Notes: generated by a model from the sequence alone, not told the origin. Shown: positions 1 through 11,914, counted from the first letter of the stretch. The stretch: DNA of 64,000 nt from Agapanthus africanus (GCA_030015575.1 JASDDO010000006.1:379772137-379836136), one strand, 5' to 3'. Numbers and translations are program-made.

Positions 1-1343
1 TTCATCTCGAATATATTTACGGAGTTGAGATACATGAAACACGTCATAAATATTCGCCAAGGATTGCGGTAACGCCAAACGATATGCCACTTCTCCAACA
101 CGCTCCAAAATCTCAAAAAGGTTCAACGAATCGAGGACTAAGCTTTCCTCGACTTCCGAAACGGATCACCCCTCTAGTCGGTGATATCTTCAAGAATACC
201 AAATCACCAACGGCGAACTCTAGGGGTCTTCTCGATGTATCTGCACAACTCTTCTGTCGGTCTTGTGCTGCTTTCATATGGTTCCGGATAGTGTTAATCT
301 TCTCAACTGTTTGCACAACCAAATCTGGTCCCAACAATCTTCGTTCACCAACATCGTCCCAACAAACAGGTGAACGACACTTGCGACAATATAAAGCCTC
401 GAATGGACCATCTGAATAGTCGCCTGGAAACTGTTGTTGTAAGAAAACTCCACCAAATTTAGATGATCCTCCCATGAACCCTTGAAGTCTAACATGCAAG
501 ATCTCAACATGTCTTCAAGAGTTTGGATCGTTCTCTCCGACTGGCCATCTGTTTGAGGATGATAAGCTGTGCTAAACTTCTAACGAGTCCCCAAACTTTC
601 CTGTAAGCTCCTCCAAAAGTGTGATAAGAAACGAGTGTCACGGTCGGACACGATGCTCACCGGTACTCCATGCAATCTTACAATCTCCTGCATGTACCGC
701 TATGCCAAAACTTCTGTTGATTGACCAACCCGAAAAGGGATGAAATGAGCTACCTTGGTCAATCGATCAACAATCACCCAAACTGCATTGTTGCCTTTTG
801 GACTCCGCGGTAGAGCCGTCACGAAATCCATGGTTATATGTTCCCACTTCCACTGAGGAATCGGAAGTGGTTGCAATAAACCAGCAACCCTTTGATGTTC
901 AGCCTTAACTTGCTGACACACCAAGCACTATGCTACAAAGCGGGCAATCTCCCGTTTCATGCCTTCCCACCAGAATTGCTGTCGTATATTTCGGTACATC
1001 TTCGTGCCTCCTGGATGTACGGAATATGCTGAACTGTGCGCCTCCTTCATAAACTCTTCGCGAATATCTCCCTTTGGCACACACAAACGGCTACCATATC
1101 GCAACGAACCATCTTCATGGATCAGTAAGTCTGTTCAAAGTCTAGCTTCAACCTGTTCTCGAAACTTCCGCAATCTTGGGTCCTGCAATTGCGCTGCTTT
1201 AATATTCTCGATCAACGACGATTGTACTTGCAGCTGCATCAACTGTCCAGAGGAATACGGTAGCACAATCTCCGCATCAAATCTTCGAAAGTCTTCAATA
1301 AGTTCCTTCTGTGCAGTCCACATCTGAATTGCTGGAGGAATAT
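1..1343 (-). pseudogene. Tekay-type chromovirus integrase fragment (broken pol)
   Basis: This is the 3' half of a Ty3/gypsy pol gene read on the minus strand. In order it shows the end of the RNase H spacer (about 1377-1135), the integrase zinc-binding region with a His-containing stretch near 1040-1005 and a CLVCQQV motif near 915, the catalytic core, and the C-terminal GPY/F-like part with RRPLEFAVGDLVFLKISP near 235-180. The catalytic triad is visible as Asp in MDFVTALP (about 828), SDRD (about 640) and Glu in [10 protein letters not shown] (about 530). Several stops break it: one just before CLVC, one after the STEVLA segment at 700, and others in the C-terminal part. The wording of the core resembles plant Tekay chromoviruses. 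No LTR is visible here, and the piece continues off the left edge. Its right edge ends at a short direct repeat joining it to CACTA sequence. Function as a dead fragment is sure; lineage is probable. Confidence 0.85.
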
Positions 1344-1411
1344 GGATAAGTGGAGGAACAATCTCGGTACGATACACGAACCGATACGGATAAGTGGAGG
1401 AACAATCTCGG
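1344..1411. repeat. 24-bp direct repeat at the integrase/CACTA junction
   Basis: The 24-base sequence beginning GGATAAGTGGAGG occurs at 1344-1367 and again at 1388-1411, separated by 20 bases. The first copy abuts the integrase fragment and the second abuts the CACTA transposase sequence, so the repeat marks the junction. It is too long for an ordinary integrase target duplication and more likely reflects slippage or repair. Confidence 0.7.
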
Positions 1412-1425
1412 GACTTGGAAAGATG

Positions 1426-1785
1426 AATATGGATTGACTAGTGTGAACACACTTCGATTTTACAATCAGGATGATCCATTTATCTTTCCGAACCAAGCGT
1501 TCCAGGTATACTACTCACAGTGCTTGAAGTATCTGGGATGGAGTGTCGTATGCCGTTGGAAACCCAGGGATATTTACGATGTCCCAGAATTCGAGGATCG
1601 TGTGGATGACATCGATGATGACGAGGAAGAGAGAAGACTTAGAATGCTCCGACCGTCTGTTTCAAAAGACGGGCTGTCTTCGGCTGATCGTGAAGTTACG
1701 TGGGTTAGAAATCATATCGATGTTGAAATCCACGTAGATATGTCTAATGCGTCCACGAAACGAAAAAGGTTATCAGAAATGTTAT
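1426..1785 (+). pseudogene. CACTA TNP2 transposase C-terminal fragment (DUF4216-like)
   Basis: The reading frame starting near 1350 contains, from 1426 on, the segment TSVNTLRFYNQDDPFIFP followed by NQAFQVYYS, then WKPRDIYDVPE. This matches the form of the DUF4216 region at the C-terminus of plant CACTA TNP2 proteins, where an F.LA.QA.QVFY-like stretch is followed by a basic W..V segment and a Y/WD.PE motif. An acidic run (DDIDDDEEERR) follows at about 1612-1640. The catalytic DDE domain is absent, so this is a tail fragment. The first Met in the frame (1350) lies in the junction repeat and is not a real start. The family call rests on motif memory, not a search. Confidence 0.7.
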
Positions 1786-1854
1786 ATTATTACTTCACAT
1801 TTCTACGATCTATACATATATTGCATGCATATGTGTAGATTGTACTCTTATCTA

Positions 1855-3402
1855 GGTTTGATGATGACGACCGGAGCAGCGAGGGACAGCAGGAGCACCA
1901 GCCACGGCAACGGCAGAGGCAGAGCGGTTCTGCCGTCCGGAGAGCTGCTTAGGGAGCTTCAGAGGGCTGCTCTTGCACCCCGATCGGTATCCCCTTCGGA
2001 TGACTCCTTCCGTGTAGACTTTGCCACACCTCCAGATATATTGCACGCATATTTATTTCAAAATTACTTATATAGTCAATGTTTAATTGTCTAGTTGGTG
2101 GTGGTGTGTCCACATCAGAGGCAGAGGCCACTACCGCACCTGCATGTATGTTTATATATCCTATAGTGCATGCCTATTGATTTAGAATATTATATCATAA
2201 ATATAAACACATTCCTTTTGCTCTTACTTAGATAATCATTTTTTGATTGTCTAACTGTAGATGGTGCCTCCACATCTCAGGCAGAGTCCACCACCGCACC
2301 TGCGGGTATGTTTATATATCTTATATTGCATGCATATTGATTTAGAATGTTATATTATTGATATACATATTCTTTTTGCAATTACTTATATAATCTATTT
2401 TTAATTGTCTAATTATAGATGGTGCATCCACATCTGACGCAGAGGCCACTCCCGCCACTTCCGTACCCTCCGCTCTGTCTGCAGGTTAGTATGAATAAAT
2501 ATAAAATATTCATTCATTTTACATATTCTCTAAGAATAAATATGAACTTCATGTAATTTTATCGTCAATGTTTATTTTCTAGTTTGAGGGAATGCGTCCA
2601 CGTCCGGGTCACCGGCTGTTCCTCACCGGAGGAACTATCGTCCCGCTCATGCTGCTGCCCGGGCCCAGACTCGTGCTACTATCACCGGAGGTATATATCG
2701 CACTTCAATTTTCGTTAATTCTTGATTTCTTAATACCACTTTGTCTTAATATTGTTTGTCTTGATATTTTTTGTAGATGCATGGCAGCCCCATCCCGAGA
2801 GGGAGACTCGAAGGCCGAATCATTCCCACAGGCTGAGGCCCGATAGAGCTAGGGGGAGGCACCATTCCCCCTCTTCTTTATCTTCGATTATCGCTATACT
2901 GGTGATTATGCCGAGAGATTCGGCCGGTATATGGGGGATGAGAGCCGTATCCAAAAGAAGTATCCACTTCATGTTGAGTGGGGCGATCAACACCTGTGCT
3001 CATTTGCTCTCTTTTGGGATCAGGCTCGGGTATTAATATATATTTTCTTTTGACTTATCCAATATATTTATTATTATTTAACACTTGCAATTTAAATACA
3101 TTTTTTTGTATTTGCAGTTAGATTACGACTTTCAGCATGTACCCGACTCTGATCACCCTGAAAGAGTGCTCGATCTTCACGCTCTGTACCTGGGCCCGAT
3201 GAAGAACATGCAATCAAAGGTCTAATACAATAGGAACGAGCTGAAGATCGACTGCTATTTGATATGGCTGGCGACCCCGAGGTATAGAGAGCGCCCCTTC
3301 TACATACTTCGGCCTTTGCGAGAGTCGACGTAAATACAAGGTCTTACTTGTGCCAATATTACGACTCTCAGCGCAAACATATTTGTAATTTAAATGTACT
3401 TC
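1855..3402 (+). pseudogene. CACTA second gene, 5' exons (TNP1/Transposase_24-like), interrupted
   Basis: A chain of short exons can be read on the plus strand with plausible GT..AG borders. Near 1860 is an acidic and Gln-rich exon (DDDDRSSEGQQEHQPRQRQRQ). Three repeated mini-exons follow around 2100-2145, 2261-2305 and 2419-2484, each encoding a Ser/Thr/Ala-rich piece such as GASTSQAESTTAPAG. Then come an Ala/Arg-rich exon (about 2590-2691), an exon at 2777-3028 ending with DYAERFGRYMGDESRIQKK and HLCSFALFWDQAR, and an exon at about 3118-3282 beginning LDYDFQHVPDSDHPERVLDL with an in-frame stop. The gene is then cut by the solo LTR inserted at 3406, and its likely continuation is at 16488. 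This resembles the second, non-catalytic protein of plant En/Spm elements (Pfam Transposase_24 type). Broken by stops and the insertion. Confidence 0.6.
2031..2490 (+). repeat. Tandemly repeated exon-intron unit of about 159 bp
   Basis: A unit made of one mini-exon plus the following intron is repeated. The CCACATC landmark of the exon falls at 2110, 2270 and 2428, giving periods of 160 and 158. Introns begin GTATGTTTATATAT and end in TCTAATTATAG or close variants. A partial intron copy at about 2038-2095 and a weaker one near 1815-1855 suggest four or more original units. Exons join in the same phase, so added copies would lengthen the protein without a frameshift. Confidence 0.75.
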
Positions 3403-3456
3403 ATTTGTTGGGGTTAAAAATTACACTCCGGTTGACTAAGTCAAAGTCAAGGTCAA

Positions 3457-5160
3457 TGTTCATACAAGAATATTGCATTTAATACCGTCCATTCTTACGC
3501 TCATTTGTTTATAGGTAGGTGCTTTTAATCCGTGTTTGCTACATATTTACAGGCTACAGGTTTCTAGTCCAAAATAATGCAAATCACACAAAGTCTCCAC
3601 TGTTACGCCAAAATCCAGAATATCTGTTGACAACAGATAAAAGCCGGGTTCCGGTCATCCATATCCATCCAGTGCCGCGTACCAGTTCCAGAGACAAGAC
3701 ATATGACAGTGGTCATTCGTGTCTCAGACAAGCACAGCGCATGAGGGGGGCAGCACAAGAATTAATGGGTGCGCGGAGCTCGAGGGAGATGAGGTCAAAT
3801 GTATTATTTTTTGATGCCACTTTGGACTGTTGCAGATCTGAAGAAATTGTTGATGCAATTTGCAATTTGGAGCATGTGGAACAACAGAAGAGAGCAACAT
3901 AAGAAACCCCCAAAAAAATGACATCCCAATTCCCCCACATGGCCGCGGATCCGTGGCTAATTGGCCCATTATGTGGCGGATCCGCGGCCGAGTTGACTCA
4001 GTGTCAACTCGGATTTTTGGGGTAGTTTGGTAACTTCATTTGGGCAGAGAATCTTGCCCTGGGGTTTCAGCACTCAGCCTATAAATAGCCCAGTTTTGTG
4101 CCAAGCCAAGGGTCTTCTTTTCATGCCTCTTTTTGTTAGGTTTTAGTGTAGTTTAGTTTAGCTTCTTCTTCTTCTTCAATCTTCCCTCCATGAAAATTGT
4201 AGTGAGAGCTTTTTGAGTGGAAAATCAATGAAGATGAGCGTTTTTAGTATCTTGTCTCTTTTATTTCTTGCCTTGTAATTTTATTATCTTGTATTGTAAT
4301 TTTATTTATTGTTGTTAACTAGTTGTTGTTATTTCTTTTCTTACTTTTTTTCTTTTCTTCTTTTCCGTATTATTTTCAAGCGATGATACTCGACGGAGTT
4401 CCTTACTAAGGCGAGGACCCAACAGTTAGCTTGCACCATTTGTAAAACCGTATTTTCCTTTTCTCTCTTTTCTTCCTTCCTGTTTTGTTTTCTTTTCATT
4501 TTCATGTGTGAATAATTCCACACTTGTTAAGGCTAAGGAAGGTGGTATGAGAGACGAAAAAATCCCTTATGCTTCTCTTCGCCATACATATTGAAATGAA
4601 CCCCGACCAAACAAACGCAACCCCCTCACTTAGGCGCGCTATACGTGACATATAAACGTGACCTATGTCGAGAAGTCTTTTAAGCGCACTACAACGTGAC
4701 ATGTGGTTGTGACTTAATTGGATACATGGTTGCAGGTGTTTGGCCGAGGATTGCGATAAGCGTATTTAGCGGACGGACAAGGGGCACTAGGAATGGATTT
4801 GGCGTTGGAAAGCTCGCTTAAACTCGCAAATCACATTCCTATGTCCTCCTAATCCCCGCTACTTTCGATTATCCCAACATCGTTTTAAGAATGGCAAAAG
4901 ATAAGCACAAGACTAATCCTAACTCTACTATCAACCTTAACCTTAACAAATTTACTTGAACATAAAATACAAATATTTAGGATAGAATCGAACAAACACA
5001 TATACATTCTTTATTGACTCGTCTAAAACTCGAACGAATATACAACCATCTCCCTGCGGATCGACCCGTACTCAACCGGCTAGCCGCAAAGCGACACGAT
5101 CCTTGATCGCGGTTATAAGTTTAGAACTTTGAACTCCGAAACGCCAAGAGCGTGCGATCA
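3457..5160 (+). repeat. 5' LTR of Athila-1
   Basis: Begins TGTTCATACAAGAATATTGC and ends AAGAGCGTGCGATCA. A TATAAATA box at 4080-4087 suggests the promoter. Upstream of it, at about 3940-3990, two CCGCGGATCC-type palindromes face each other. Near the end is a conserved CTGCGGATCGACCCGTACTC motif that also appears, inverted, in the Athila-like LTRs at 32422 and 62234. Confidence 0.9.
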
Positions 5161-5162
5161 AA

Positions 5163-5177
5163 TGGCGCCGTTTCCGG
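5163..5177 (+). promoter_or_regulatory. Primer binding site of Athila-1
   Basis: TGGCGCCGTTTCCGG lies two bases after the end of the 5' LTR. It is the TGGCGCC-type site typical of Athila/Tat elements, generally attributed to an Asp-type tRNA primer. Confidence 0.75.
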
Positions 5178-6235
5178 AGAGACGGTAACGTATTTTTTTT
5201 CTTATGATTCGGGTTAATATTCTTTTTCGTATATATAAAAAATTATAGATATAATATAAAAAGATTTTTTTTGTTATTTTTGATATTTTTTGTGTGCAAG
5301 TGTGCAGGTTATCTGGAAAAAGTACAGTAATCAAAAAACAAAACAGAGTATTTTATTTTGGAGTAGAGAGCAAGGGGAGTATAGGGACAAATTTTCAGGC
5401 CCCAAGTCCAAAGTTTAACCTCGGAACCGCGGTCAAATCTTGGGTTGTGCAGCGGTTCCGCGGCAACTCTGAGGCTTCTGAGCCCCAAGTTTTTTTTTAC
5501 CTTCTCTCTTTCCTTTTATCTTCTCTGTGAATTCCACTATATTGTATTTTATGCAGGTTTCTTTGCACAGATTGCGCCGCCGCCAAATAAATTTTTTGTT
5601 GTTTTAGATTTTATTTGTTTACCTCTTTGCATATAATAATACGGACATTAAGGGGCTATAACACCAATTCAGATTGGGTGGGGATTTCATCATCCTTCCT
5701 AAGACCCCACAAATCACTAATTGCATATGCATTATCTTGAGCTAATAAAAAATATTTAGACCAAAACTATAAGGACTTGTCGCGCTCATTTAGGACAAGT
5801 GAAGGTTGCGGGGAATCGGTCGTTTATCTAAACCTGAGTTTGTGGTGCCTTGGCTAGACAAGTGAGGAGGTAATTTTAAAAGGCCTGTCTCACGGTGATT
5901 CGTGAGCGGAACCCTCTTTAGCTCACTTGTGCTTACCTGGCCACAATTGGCAGTGAAAAGGCGATTCGAGGGTTATCCTGCAACTTGTCGCTTGGAAGTT
6001 TATAAGCGGTCTAGTTAGACCTTGAAGACCCTAGCTCTAGGTATTGTTTGTGCATATTGAGATTGTGATTGTGCTTGTAAAAAGTTAGCCCCATAATTCC
6101 GTATTCTTTCATAAACAAACAATTTCAAAACTCCAAAAACAAACATTTTTAAAAATAATAATAATAAGAAGAAGAATTAAATTTTTTTAAAAAAAAAAAC
6201 ACTTCCGTCCCTCCCTACCTTTTCACTCTTCTAAC
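5178..6235 (+). other. 5' untranslated interior of Athila-1, with a shared module
   Basis: About 1 kb between the primer site and the first reading frame. It holds GGAACCGCGG-type palindromes near 5420-5465, similar to those of the LTR. At 5814-6033 it holds a roughly 220-bp module also found inside the Tekay-like solo LTR at 35448-35663. No coding sequence is visible. Confidence 0.6.
5814..6033 (+). repeat. Module shared with the Tekay-like LTR (copy 1)
   Basis: This stretch contains CGTTTATCTAAACCTGA, TTTTAAAAGGCC, TCTCACGG..TTCGTGAGCGGA and CCACAATTGGC in the same order and spacing as 35448-35663, where CGTTTATCTAAACCTGA, TTTAAAAGGCC, TCTCACGATTCGTGAGCGGA and CCACAATTGGC occur. The host elements are otherwise unrelated in sequence. 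Confidence 0.8.
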
Positions 6236-6630
6236 ATGGGTACCCCGCCTCGCAAAACTCTTGCCGAACTTTGGTACCCACAACCAGACATTACATCCTA
6301 CGGTTCTTGCTTTGGCCGAATTTCGAACGATTCATCCATGCCCAAAATTTCATTGAGAGACCGGATAGACGCGTCTAGGACAAACAATTTAGCTTCGCAA
6401 TCCACTTCGTATCAACCGTTTCAAACATTCACCCATTCTTACGTTGATACCCCTTTTGAGAGTCCAGTTGTAACTCTAAGACCTATGTCTCTTGCTGAAC
6501 GTATTGAACAATCTCGTAACCGATCTTTCACTCCTTTTTCCACCTCCAATTCTTTGGATCAACAATTCCATTCACCTTCTTATCCAAATGTTAATCTAAC
6601 CCCTATCCAACTATTCAATTCCTACCAGTC

Positions 6631-9600
6631 TGTAACGACCCGAAAGAGCACGTGACTGGCCCTTGAACCATATGAAGTCTATAGGACCCCATCTGATCCA
6701 AATAAACCAAAAGCCCAGAAATCTAAAACCATTTTAAGTAGTAAATAAGGAAAACTGGTTTTAAGAAGTAAGGAAATCATGTTTTAAAAATCAAAGCTTT
6801 TAAATAACTAAACCGAATATGCATTTTTAAAAATGTGTAACCTTTCCTGAAAATTTCGGCAGAGTTTCCTTTGTAAAAACTGGCCCCGAAACGGGGTACA
6901 ACAAGGATAATATATATAAAATGATAAAAGGCATTCCCAAGCGGGAGCTAGCTCTTCGTCAATCGACGGTCACAACCACGCAAGCAATAATATACAACGC
7001 CGAATGGCGATGGTCAAATCTAAAAAGAAACTCAGTAAGCATGAAAACCGCAACACTACTAAGCGCGACTCTAAGGTCGAAATAATACAACACTGTTTTC
7101 TAAGTCTGAAACAATATACAAGTTTTGGTTGATGGAATTTCTAGATACAATGAATAATACAAGTACAATGGTGGTTCTTGATACAAAAGAACCCACCTAC
7201 CAAAAGCAATTCACCCGCAAGGAAGCAGTATGCCAGAAATACCGCTATGGAACCTGTACGGCAAAACCTGCAAGAACTGTGGCACAACGGGGGTAAGTTG
7301 CCAACTCGTGAATAGAAAATATCTACAAGCAGAAAACGAATGCACGACATAATCCTAGTTCAATACAATCAGATATATAAACCTCAAAGAATAAGCCTGA
7401 AGCATGAAAATGTGGCAATGTAACATCTAATCGTGTATGCAGTGCCAAGTACCCGTGCCAATGCCTCAGGTAATAATATGTCATACATATAAGGTATGTC
7501 TGCATGAAGTAAATATGATGAAATATCAACATGAATATCAATACACATATATTAGCGTCCCATTCCACTATTATTGGTGTACGGGTATATATAACAGCGC
7601 CCTCATACCCTGTTATATATACAAATGAAGTATAATCAATATAATAAAAGTCTGTATGTATGTGGACCCCGTCCACCTGTCACCCAAATGACAATAAGCA
7701 TTATGCATGTAAATGTCATAAAGCATATGCATGGAAAATATGAGGATATAACCAAAAGCATGGAACCTGAGTGCCTAGCATCGACACTCGAAAACATCAT
7801 GAAAACCTGTGCCTAGCATCGGCACGTAAATCCTCATATACCGGGCATCCGTCAGTCCGGGTCAACCCACTCTCTCATATATCGGGCATCCGTCAGTTCG
7901 GGTCAGCCCTCTCTCAATATATCGGGCATCCGTCAGTCCGGGTCAGCCCTCTCTCGATATATCGGGCATCCGTCAGTCCGGATCAGCCCTCTCTCAATAT
8001 ATCGGGCATCCGTCAGTCCGGGTCAGCCCTCTCTCAATATATCGGGCATCCGTCAGTCCGGGTCAGCCCTCTCTCAATATATCAGAAATATCATAAAAAC
8101 AACATATCTCAATGCGCAAATCAGAAAGCATGATGCATGTGACATATAAATGAAATGCAAGTAACAATATATCCTGCAGCATGGAATAATAGTATGCGCA
8201 TATAAGATCATGTCCTGATGCAACAGTACTACAGTGTAGTGGCATGGCAATTATCGATGATGAAGTGTGTGAGCTGGCAAATAGTGTACGTGGAACATAC
8301 GCATCATCGATAATGGTGCTGGTGTCCTAACAGCATGATTATAATATAGCGATAAACATATGCAAGCAATGCGAATAGCATGAATATGCGGAAATCAAGT
8401 AATCAACACCACAGTGAAGAATCTACTATGCAAACTACAGATCTAGGTATCCAGTCAATCGGGAGAGGTATGGAAACCACCTAAATCTGAGTCGATATAT
8501 ATAGATATACTAGTCGGTGATCCCGCCTCAATAATATCGTGTACGATACAGTATATCGTAAGACATCCTCGAGTCATGAGTGCAGATCTATCATCAATAT
8601 AGGCTCGTACGGTAAATCATCGTACGGCATCCCAAGAGCTTGGTACGGTCAATATCACATTATCTTATCATATAGCAGGTATCACTATCATCATATCACA
8701 TAATCTGGGGTTCTGATCTAAGTCTAGTACAACTCGAATCCATCTATATACTGCGTGTGCAAGCACACGCCCTAAGGCCCGCTAGAGATCACGTATTGTA
8801 TCCCAAATACGAATCATATCAAATCACCGATCTCACGGCACAATGCCCAAAGCCATCGACTCATCTCCAATGTCATCCAATATCATCAAACACGGTGCAA
8901 GTATAATGAATGTGCAAGGGTATGCGTGTAGGTGTAAATCTATTCTAGGGTTCGCGATTATGAACTACACTAGTTACTTCTAACCCTACACTATCCATAA
9001 AACACCTAACACAATATCCATGACACACTATAACTATCATATATATATAGTATATCAACTACGGACTGCGGGGGTGCTATACGCCATCCACCCGACTTCC
9101 CCCTGTAGATATAATCTACTCACCTTGCATTTTCGTTGTCGACGTCACCATGTATTTGCTTGTCGTCTCGAAGTCTTCATGGGGTACCTACACATTAACG
9201 TATCGCAAATGCGTATCAAAACCAAATCCAAACTAAAACGGCATACGAATCCCAAAACGATACGCTATGATCTATAGGTTAGAACCTATGGACAACGCCT
9301 TCCAAAACCAACAACAACCCTCGATATCGTCGTATAAACGCCAAATAGTCGAGGTAAAACACAATACACAAATTCAGATTTAAAAATACGGAATACGGAA
9401 ACACGAATCCAAAACAGCAACTAAGGAAAAATGCCCCAGATTTCACCCTAGGTCAAATTAGACAAATCTATATATACCAGGGATCTCATCTATACATGTA
9501 GGAGGAGCAGAACCAAAACGAGGCAAAATGGGACAGGTATGGCCGCAAATTGCGGCCAATTGCAATAAATTGGCGGCCTGGAGTTGGAGTTAGGGGATAG

Positions 9601-10612
9601 GGTTTGGTGTGGTGGCTCCATGGTGCCTGCACATCTCACTGTCAACTCAGTTTTATTTTTGGGGTCCCGGGATGATAGCAGATTCCTAAATACGATCACA
9701 GATTCACAGTTTTCCCCGACATCGTCTCATAAATCCGTATTCTGGGTTAAAGCTTCAGGTTAGGGTCCAATATAACATCACACCAGGGGTTCTAGGGTCA
9801 TCACAAGCCTCAATTTCACTTTTAATCTCAGGTCTAACCCTAAACCCTAACTTGAAGTTCACAAGTCCATCAAACGACGTCATATCGACATGAAACTAGA
9901 ATTGATGCAATAAGAATTGAAATACTAAACTAGGGGTGCAGAAATTACCTTCTTTGCCAACTCAAGAAAATTCTTGAGTTGCTCAAAGTCCTCCAAATCC
10001 ATTCTTGCTAGGCTCAAAGTGTAGCTAGTGAGCTCGGGAACATTTATTGTGAAATGGGAATAGGGTTTTGGGGTGGATTTCATGGTGGATCTAGGGTTTT
10101 TGTGAAGAGGGAGAGAGAGAGATGGCGGCAGCAGCAAGGGGAGGGAGAGGAGAGAGAATGAGAAGGGGAAAATGATGGGGAATGGTTCTACAAGTCAAAA
10201 AGTAAGCCCCATACCTACCTCTCTCCTAATCATCATACTTTACCTTTTCTTTTCTTTTTCTTTCCTCTCTAAACCCTTCTCACTAGAATAGTAACCCCAA
10301 AAGAAACATGGTGGAAAAATGCACAAGTGTAAGAAAAATGATATGTGCACAATTTTGCATAAAAATGCTAAAAATCCGATTAGCGATTTTTAATCGCGAT
10401 TAGCACTAAATTAGCATATAACTAATCATAAAAACTTAGAAAATGGCATAATTCCCTAAAATACCTTATTTTAGAATTTTCCATAATTTTTCCAAAATTT
10501 TTCCCATTTATTTGTATTTAATAATGCCAAAATATTAAAATATTCATTAAAATAATATTAAATTATAAAAATTCCCAAAAATTAATATTTTAATTTTTTT
10601 TGAAATGTTACA
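6631..10612. mobile_element. Tekay-like solo LTR (about 4 kb) nested in Athila-1
   Basis: Starts TGTAACGACCCGAAAG and ends GAAATGTTACA, with a perfect 5-bp TSD CAGTC at 6626-6630 and 10613-10617. The TGTAACGACCC start and kilobase length are typical of Tekay/Del chromovirus LTRs. No internal domain is attached. Inside are a six-copy 40-bp tandem array (7834-8083) and long AT-rich stretches. Removing it restores the reading frame around 6630/10618. Confidence 0.85.
7834..8083 (+). repeat. 40-bp tandem array, six units
   Basis: Units containing TATATCGGGCATCCGTCAGT and GGTCAGCCCTCTCTC repeat without spacers. The GGGCATCC landmark recurs every 40 bases (7884, 7924, 7964, 8004, 8044), with one earlier diverged copy near 7843. 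The array lies inside the solo LTR. Confidence 0.95.
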
Positions 10613-11914
10613 CAGTCCTACCCAACTTTTACACCTTCCGTAGACATTGCTTCTGAACAGCCATTTGGGAGTTTCCAGTATCCAAACAACTTTGAATCTT
10701 TTACTGAACCCCTTCACATCCCATGTCTAGTCTTGAACAGTCGTTGGAAGACTTTCGGATAGCGTCGTACCAACAGATGATAGATTTGAATGCGTCCATG
10801 GCCGCTCTCATACAACCTAGTGACCCAGTAGCTAGTTTCCAACTAGCTCCCAATTTTTCAATGTATGATGAGGCGGTTGGACAGGTTGAGAATTTGAGTG
10901 GAGAGAATGAGCTGTATACCCTTCCAAATCAAACCTACCCATTTCAAGTTGAATCCCACAACTCCGGTTTTGAATGTCTATCAAGTGTTTCAAATGATTC
11001 ACCAGTTGAAGATAGAGCGTTTAATGAGTTATGAGACTTTGTAGTGTTTGATTTACCTGATTGTGAAGGGTCCCTTTCTAGTGAAACCATCACCAACCCT
11101 TTTGACCTCTACACCTCCATCTTAGAACCTGAATTGATTAATATCCATGTTTTTGATGAAATGTCTGAGAATATTTATTTTCACTTGATTGAGAATATCG
11201 ACGCCGGGAATCTTTCGGATGATAAACCCACAACTTTGGATGAGTTTGTCTTTCAAATTCATCATTTACTTTCACTTCCGTATGGAAATCATCCTGGGTC
11301 ATTAACTGTCTTTTCCGAACTCCATACGCGTCTTGATATTGATGATGAATGCATGGATGAGCTAATTTTTTAGGAGAATATTGAGGAAATTTTTGAGGAT
11401 GAACCAGTTTTAATTGATGAGTCAGATTTTCCAATTCATCATATCCCTTTCATTGCCTGTACACGCCCTTCAGAACCTTTAACCGATACCCTTCCTCAAT
11501 CACTTCCCTACATCCTTTCCGTCGTTCCGACCTTGCAAGATACCGTATCACTTTCATTTACTATGTCTGGTTTACCAAGTTTGGCGTACCCATGGTTTCT
11601 CACGAATCTTGAGAGATTTGACCCAATTTCTCGACATATTGATAGATTAGTACAATCCATCTTTTCATATCGATCATTACAGATTGTACTAATTTATTCA
11701 ATCCATTTCCACCCTCAAGTTCGTATTCCACTTCTTTCTTCCTTCCACCATTCTTCTGCTCCACCGAGACCGTATCCCGCTTCTCTCCGTATACGGTCTC
11801 GCGTATTCTCCATTTCTTTCTTCTCCATATTCTTTCACCAACCACACTATTATAACGATAAAATTTTTGAATGGTTGGTGCTTATCTTTGGCCTGTGTAA
11901 GGTCTTGTATAGAT

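Larger units (their letters stand above)
6236..11914 (+). pseudogene. Unknown ORF of Athila-1, split by a solo LTR
   Basis: The frame starts at ATG 6236 (MGTPPRKTLAELWYPQPD), runs to the insertion at 6630, and resumes after the target duplication at 10618. It then continues with breaks to about 11914. A one-base shift near 10720, stops at 11032 and 11371, and further breaks interrupt it. The N-terminal part has a repeated motif: SLRDRIDASR, then SLAERIEQSR, then SLEQSLEDFR. The middle is acidic, with DEMSENIYFHLIENIDAG and DECMDELIF segments. I see no zinc knuckle, protease or reverse transcriptase signature and do not recognise the protein. It sits where gag should be, so a diverged gag is one possibility. 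It may instead be a protein particular to this non-autonomous family. Confidence 0.55.

Noticed and set aside
5814-6033. The shared module as a tRNA or SINE head
   Set aside because: No proper A box and B box pair at tRNA spacing and no cloverleaf could be drawn by eye.
7834-8083. Regular 40-bp repeats that could be taken for a CRISPR array
   Set aside because: Units are contiguous with no unique spacers, in a plant LTR; it is an ordinary tandem array.
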